A stretch of 64,000 bases of DNA from Amycolatopsis australiensis (GTDB taxonomy: Bacteria > Actinomycetota > Actinomycetes > Mycobacteriales > Pseudonocardiaceae): positions 8,930,001-8,994,000 of the forward strand of contig NZ_FPJG01000006.1 of the NCBI RefSeq assembly GCF_900119165.1, given 5' to 3'. The translations under genes and the position numbers were made by a program. Of the stretch, positions 60,979-64,000 are shown one piece after another. The number at the start of each line of letters is the position of its first letter. Position 1 is the stretch's first letter. The notes under the pieces were generated by a model that was given only the letters and a program-made list of their open reading frames with translations, had not been told where the DNA came from and did no database searches.

Positions 60979-62133
60979 TCAGGACAGGTGCGAGGTGTCG
61001 TTGACCAACCGGACCGAAGCGTTCCCGTCCGGGTAGAACTCGACGATCGACAGCGACGCCAGGTCCAGGTGCAGCCGGAACAGCAGCTGCGGGCCGGCGT
61101 CGAGGCCCATCCGGAGCAGCGTCTTGATCGGCGTCACGTGGCTGACCAGGAGCAACGTCCGGCCGCCGTGCTCGGCGATCAGCTCGTCGCGGGCCTTGCG
61201 GACGCGCCGGTGGACGACGTCGAAGCTCTCCCCGCCGGGTGGCGGCACCGAGCTGTCGCCCAGCCACGCGCGGTGCAGCTCGGGGTCGCGCTCGGCCGCT
61301 TCGGCGAACGTCAGGCCCTCCCACTCGCCGAAGTCGGTCTCGATGAGGCCGGGGTGGGTCTCGACGCGGCCGCCGAGCGCGTCGGCGACGGCCTGGGCGG
61401 TCTGCATCGTGCGGGTCAGCGGCGAGGAGACGATCGGGACGGCCTCGCCGTCGACGACCAGGCCGTCCATCGCGGCCAGCCGCTTCGCCGCCGCGGCGGC
61501 CTGCGCGTGGCCGGTCTCGGTCAGCGGGACGTCGCCGCGGCCGGAGTAGCGGCGCAGCGCCGACATCTCCGTCTGGCCGTGGCGCAGCAGGAGCAGCCGG
61601 GTCGGGGTGCCCTGCGCGCCGGTCCACGCGGTCGTCGCGCGGTCCGGGCGCCGGGTCGGCAGCTTCGGCGTGGCGGCGGCACCGGTTTTCGCGGCGGTGC
61701 CGGGCCGGCCGGCGGCGGGCTTCCCGGTGGCGGCGTCCATGGCCTCGTTCGCCAGCCGGTCGGCGTGGGCGTTCTGCGCGCGCGGGATCCACTCGTACGC
61801 GACGCGCGAGAACCCGGCGGCCAGCTCCTTGGCCCGCTCGGCCAGCGGCTGCATGTCGGCGTGCTTGATCTTCCAGCGCCCGGACATCTGCTCGACCACG
61901 AGCTTCGAGTCCATCCGGACGTCCACAATGGACGCTCCGAGTTCGGCCGCGGCGGTCAGCCCGGCGATCAGGCCCTGGTATTCGGCGACGTTGTTGGTGA
62001 CGACGCCGAGGCTTTCCTTGCGCTCGGCGAGGACGTCACCCGTGCCGGCGTCGCGCACCACGGCGCCGTAGCCGGCTGGGCCCGGGTTACCTCGGGAACC
62101 GCCGTCGGCTTCCACGATGACGTGCGAGGTCAC
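60979..62133 (-). CDS. Bifunctional RNase HI / acid phosphatase (histidine phosphatase)
   Basis: Fusion of 384 residues like M. tuberculosis Rv2228c. The N-terminal RNase HI domain has the acidic residues in VEADGGSRGNPGPAGYG (Asp9), NNVAEYQGL (Glu near 50) and MDSKLVVEQM (Asp near 73), and trims RNA in RNA-DNA hybrids. A Pro/Ala/Thr linker (about 140-185) leads to a histidine phosphatase domain with LLRHGQTEMS, ETDFGEWEG and VSHVTPIKTLL; in Rv2228c it is linked to alpha-ribazole phosphatase activity (CobC). The GTG start overlaps the zinc-ribbon stop as GTGA. Confidence 0.92.
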   Translation of the reverse strand: MTSHVIVEADGGSRGNPGPAGYGAVVRDAGTGDVLAERKESLGVVTNNVAEYQGLIAGLTAAAELGASIVDVRMDSKLVVEQMSGRWKIKHADMQPLAERAKELAAGFSRVAYEWIPRAQNAHADRLANEAMDAATGKPAAGRPGTAAKTGAAATPKLPTRRPDRATTAWTGAQGTPTRLLLLRHGQTEMSALRRYSGRGDVPLTETGHAQAAAAAKRLAAMDGLVVDGEAVPIVSSPLTRTMQTAQAVADALGGRVETHPGLIETDFGEWEGLTFAEAAERDPELHRAWLGDSSVPPPGGESFDVVHRRVRKARDELIAEHGGRTLLLVSHVTPIKTLLRMGLDAGPQLLFRLHLDLASLSIVEFYPDGNASVRLVNDTSHLS

Positions 62134-62867
62134 AGACCCGACTCCAGGGTCCGGACCAGGATCGCGCCGCAGTTCTCGCACTGGATGACGTCGTCCTCCG
62201 GCGCGGCCTTGATCTCGTTGATCGTGTTGCGGTCCAGCTCCAGCTGGCAGGCGCCGCAGCGGCGGGCACGCAGCAGCGCGGCCCCGATGCCCTTGTGCTC
62301 GCGGACCCGCTCGTACAGCTTGAGCAGCGGTTCCGGGAAGCGCGGCAGCAGCTTCGCGCGGTCTTCGTCGCGGCGCGCGCGGGTGGTGTCGAGGTCCTTG
62401 AACGCCTCGTCGCGGCGGGCGATCGCGGCGGCGACCTCGGCCTCGGCCTTGTCGACCTCGGCGCCGGTGCGCTGGGCGTCCAGGCCGAGGGCCTCACGCT
62501 GTTCCATCAGCTCCAGCAGGTCGTCTTCGAGCGCGCTCTGGCGGCGTTCCAGCGACTGCAGCTCGTGCTCGATGTCGGTCATCTGCTTCGAGTTCACCGA
62601 GCCGGACGCCAGGAGCTTGCGGTCGCGGTCCTCGCGGGCGCGGACCGACTCGATCTCCTTCTCCTGCCGGGCGATCTCGCGGTCGAGATCGGACGCGGCG
62701 GTCTGGACCGACACGAGCGCGTCGCGGCGCTCGCGGACGGTCTTCTCCCCCGCGTCGATCTCGGCCAGCTCGGGCAGGGTGCGGCGGCGGTGCGCGGTGC
62801 GCGAGAGCTCGGCGTCCACCTTGGCGAGCTCGAGCAACTGGCGCTGCACGGCGGGTTCGGCCTTCAC
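62130..62867 (-). CDS. C4-type zinc-ribbon protein with long coiled coil (CdsZ-like)
   Basis: 245 residues. About 10-180 form a continuous antiparallel coiled coil (LEEL-type heptads: DREIARQEKEIESVRAREDR, ELQSLERRQSALEDDLLELM, quoted in part). The C-terminus is a zinc ribbon with CGAC (near 205) and CENC (near 231). Proteins of this sort are conserved next to Nif3 and RNase H genes in actinobacteria, and a CdsZ role in peptidoglycan/septum or in FliH-like complexes has been suggested for relatives. GTG start with AGAGGAG upstream; first part of a three-gene operon with RNase H downstream. Confidence 0.88.
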   Translation of the reverse strand: MKAEPAVQRQLLELAKVDAELSRTAHRRRTLPELAEIDAGEKTVRERRDALVSVQTAASDLDREIARQEKEIESVRAREDRDRKLLASGSVNSKQMTDIEHELQSLERRQSALEDDLLELMEQREALGLDAQRTGAEVDKAEAEVAAAIARRDEAFKDLDTTRARRDEDRAKLLPRFPEPLLKLYERVREHKGIGAALLRARRCGACQLELDRNTINEIKAAPEDDVIQCENCGAILVRTLESGL

Positions 62868-62876
62868 GGTGCTCCT

Positions 62877-63698
62877 CTAAATCGATGTGCGCTCGGCGCG
62901 GACGGTCCACGGGTCGGTGCACCGCGTGGACACGTGAACGTCGACGTTACCCGCAAACGCGTGCCCGATGACCGCCGAGGCCTGCGCGCACCACGGCCAT
63001 TCGCTGGCCCAGTGGGTCAGCCCGACCAGCGCGGGCACCCGGCCGGGGTGCGCGAGGTGCTCACCGGCGGGGTGATGCCGCAGGTCGGCGGTGACGAAGG
63101 CGTCGACGCCGGCCGCGGTGGCCTGCGTGAGGTAGGAGTCGCCGGCGCCGCCGGACACGGCGACGGTGCGGATCGGGCGGTCCGGGTCGCCGGCCCCGAG
63201 CACGCCGGGCACGGTCGCGGGCAGGGCGTCGGCGACGCGCTGGACGAACGTCGCGAACGGCTCGGGCGCGGGCAGTTCACCGAGGCGGCCGATGCCGGTG
63301 ACGCCGTCGGCGTGGGGTGCCAGCGGGCCGGTGACGCGCAGCCCGATGGCCTGCGCGAGGGCGTCCGAGACGCCGGGGTCGGCGGAGTCGGCGTTGGTGT
63401 GCGCGCAGTAGAGGGCGATGCCCGCGCGGATCATGCGGTGCACCAGCGCGCCCTTGGCGGTGTCGGCGGGCACGCCGTGCACGCCGCGCAGCAGCAGCGG
63501 GTGGTGCGCGACGATCAGCTGCGCGCCGAGCTGTTCGGCTTCCTCGACGGTCTCGGCGACCGGGTCGACGCAGCAGAGCACGCGCGTGACCGGCTCGGCG
63601 GGGTCGCCGCAGACGAGGCCGACGGCGTCCCACGACTCGGCGAGCGCGGGCGGGTAGGCCTGCTCCAGGGCGGTGATGATTTCGGAAAGGGCGGGCAC
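62877..63698 (-). CDS. Nif3/YbgI family metal-dependent protein
   Basis: 273 residues, NIF3-like fold that binds two metals. Motifs: ESWDAVGLVCGDP, AQLIVAHHPLLLRG (metal-binding His pair), ALYCAHTNADS, and the C-terminal VTADLRHHPAG. Sometimes called GTP cyclohydrolase I-like by homology, but the enzymatic role is unproven. The GTG at 63698 is chosen because a start 33 bases earlier would overlap the divergent chorismate mutase start; that upstream ATG remains possible. Nine bases before the zinc-ribbon gene, so first gene of the operon. Confidence 0.88.
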   Translation of the reverse strand: MPALSEIITALEQAYPPALAESWDAVGLVCGDPAEPVTRVLCCVDPVAETVEEAEQLGAQLIVAHHPLLLRGVHGVPADTAKGALVHRMIRAGIALYCAHTNADSADPGVSDALAQAIGLRVTGPLAPHADGVTGIGRLGELPAPEPFATFVQRVADALPATVPGVLGAGDPDRPIRTVAVSGGAGDSYLTQATAAGVDAFVTADLRHHPAGEHLAHPGRVPALVGLTHWASEWPWCAQASAVIGHAFAGNVDVHVSTRCTDPWTVRAERTSI

Positions 63699-63729
63699 CG
63701 GGGGATCTTCGCATGTACGGTGCCGGGCC

Positions 63730-64000
63730 ATGCGGGTACTGGTGGTGCTCCTGGCGGTGGTCTCCGGTCTGGTCCTGGCCTCGGTCCCGGCTTCGGCTTC
63801 GGGGTCGTCGCTGTGGCGGCTGACGGACCTGGCGGCCCAGCGCGTCCGCATCGCGGACAAGGTGGCGGCGGCGAAGTACGGCACGCCGTCACCGATCGAC
63901 GACCCGGCGCGCGAGCAGCAGATCTACGACTCGGTGGCCGCACGTGCCCCGGGTCTCGGCCTCGACCCGGCGGACGCGGTGCGCTTCTTCCGCGCCCAGA
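63730..64000 (+). CDS. Secreted chorismate mutase (AroQ-gamma), 3' part missing
   Basis: Begins MRVLVVLLAVVSGLVLASVP then ASASGSSLWRL, a signal peptide with cleavage after SAS-type site near residue 24. The mature part LTDLAAQRVRIADKVAAAKYGT then DDPAREQQIYDSVAARA has the first helix of the secreted AroQ chorismate mutase of M. tuberculosis (Rv1885c), with catalytic Arg and Lys positions. The gene runs off the window end. Divergent from Nif3. Confidence 0.88.
   Translation, partial: MRVLVVLLAVVSGLVLASVPASASGSSLWRLTDLAAQRVRIADKVAAAKYGTPSPIDDPAREQQIYDSVAARAPGLGLDPADAVRFFRAQ

Overview
The window is very GC-rich with dense, mostly overlapping genes. Several traits place it in a Pseudonocardiaceae-like actinomycete, most likely Amycolatopsis or a close relative: a LysX of the mycobacterial type, SecA2, a Hip1/CaeA-like lipoprotein peptidase, an RNase H-phosphatase fusion like Rv2228c, a C4 zinc-ribbon protein, and an actinobacterial glnA2. 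The genus call is inference; the actinobacterial call is firm. Part of the gene order (glnA2, the Hip1-type peptidase, panB further on, and the RNase H-phosphatase, zinc-ribbon and Nif3 trio at the far end) recalls the Mycobacterium tuberculosis Rv2222c-Rv2230c region, here split by insertions.

Region by region. 1-20 kb is housekeeping: a secreted amidase coupled to glnA2, an MFS permease, an LppX/LprG-type lipoprotein, the Hip1-like peptidase, secA2, glutamine-dependent NAD synthetase, a VOC protein, an O6-alkylguanine DNA alkyltransferase, a G-rich repeat tract, a DinB protein, lysX, panB, ctaG and uppP. A compact transcription unit with its own promoter, a 21-codon ORF and a terminator lies before a proline iminopeptidase. 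20.9-32.3 kb is a polyamine/GABA island: an aldehyde dehydrogenase and potADBC on the minus strand, then a divergent GntR regulator, a stand-alone Cache protein, a PucR regulator and gabT-gabD. Together these could take up putrescine or spermidine, oxidise aminobutyraldehyde to GABA, and pass GABA to succinate. 32.3-36.3 kb holds a HAD protein, a broken small gene, a metal-receptor/RNB-nuclease pair, and a CooC-like ATPase behind a Zur-like palindrome.

36.3-47.1 kb is the most unusual part: a tightly packed minus-strand operon resembling the envelope part of a Gram-positive type IV secretion system. It has a VirB2-like two-TM peptide, a PrgI/TcpE-like protein, a VirB4 ATPase, a 29-residue overlapping micro-ORF, a VirB6-like polytopic protein, a TcpC/VirB8-like protein, a transglycosylase-NlpC/P60 enzyme, and a 993-residue Pro/Gln repeat protein. 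No relaxase, coupling protein, integrase or att site is in the window, so it does not look like an ordinary conjugative element.

47.6-64 kb carries an SCO6745-type protein, a 62-bp repeat tract, the RNase P RNA, a FAD reductase with a membrane-anchored [3Fe-4S] ferredoxin fusion, a DUF4142 protein divergent from an ECF sigma/zinc anti-sigma pair across a perfect Crp-type palindrome, a giant LuxR-type ATPase regulator, an SfnG-like monooxygenase, an ArsB-like permease, a GT-C glycosyltransferase, the RNase H-phosphatase/zinc-ribbon/Nif3 operon, and the start of a secreted chorismate mutase. A recurrent architectural feature is four convergent gene pairs that terminate on the same CTAG tetranucleotide.
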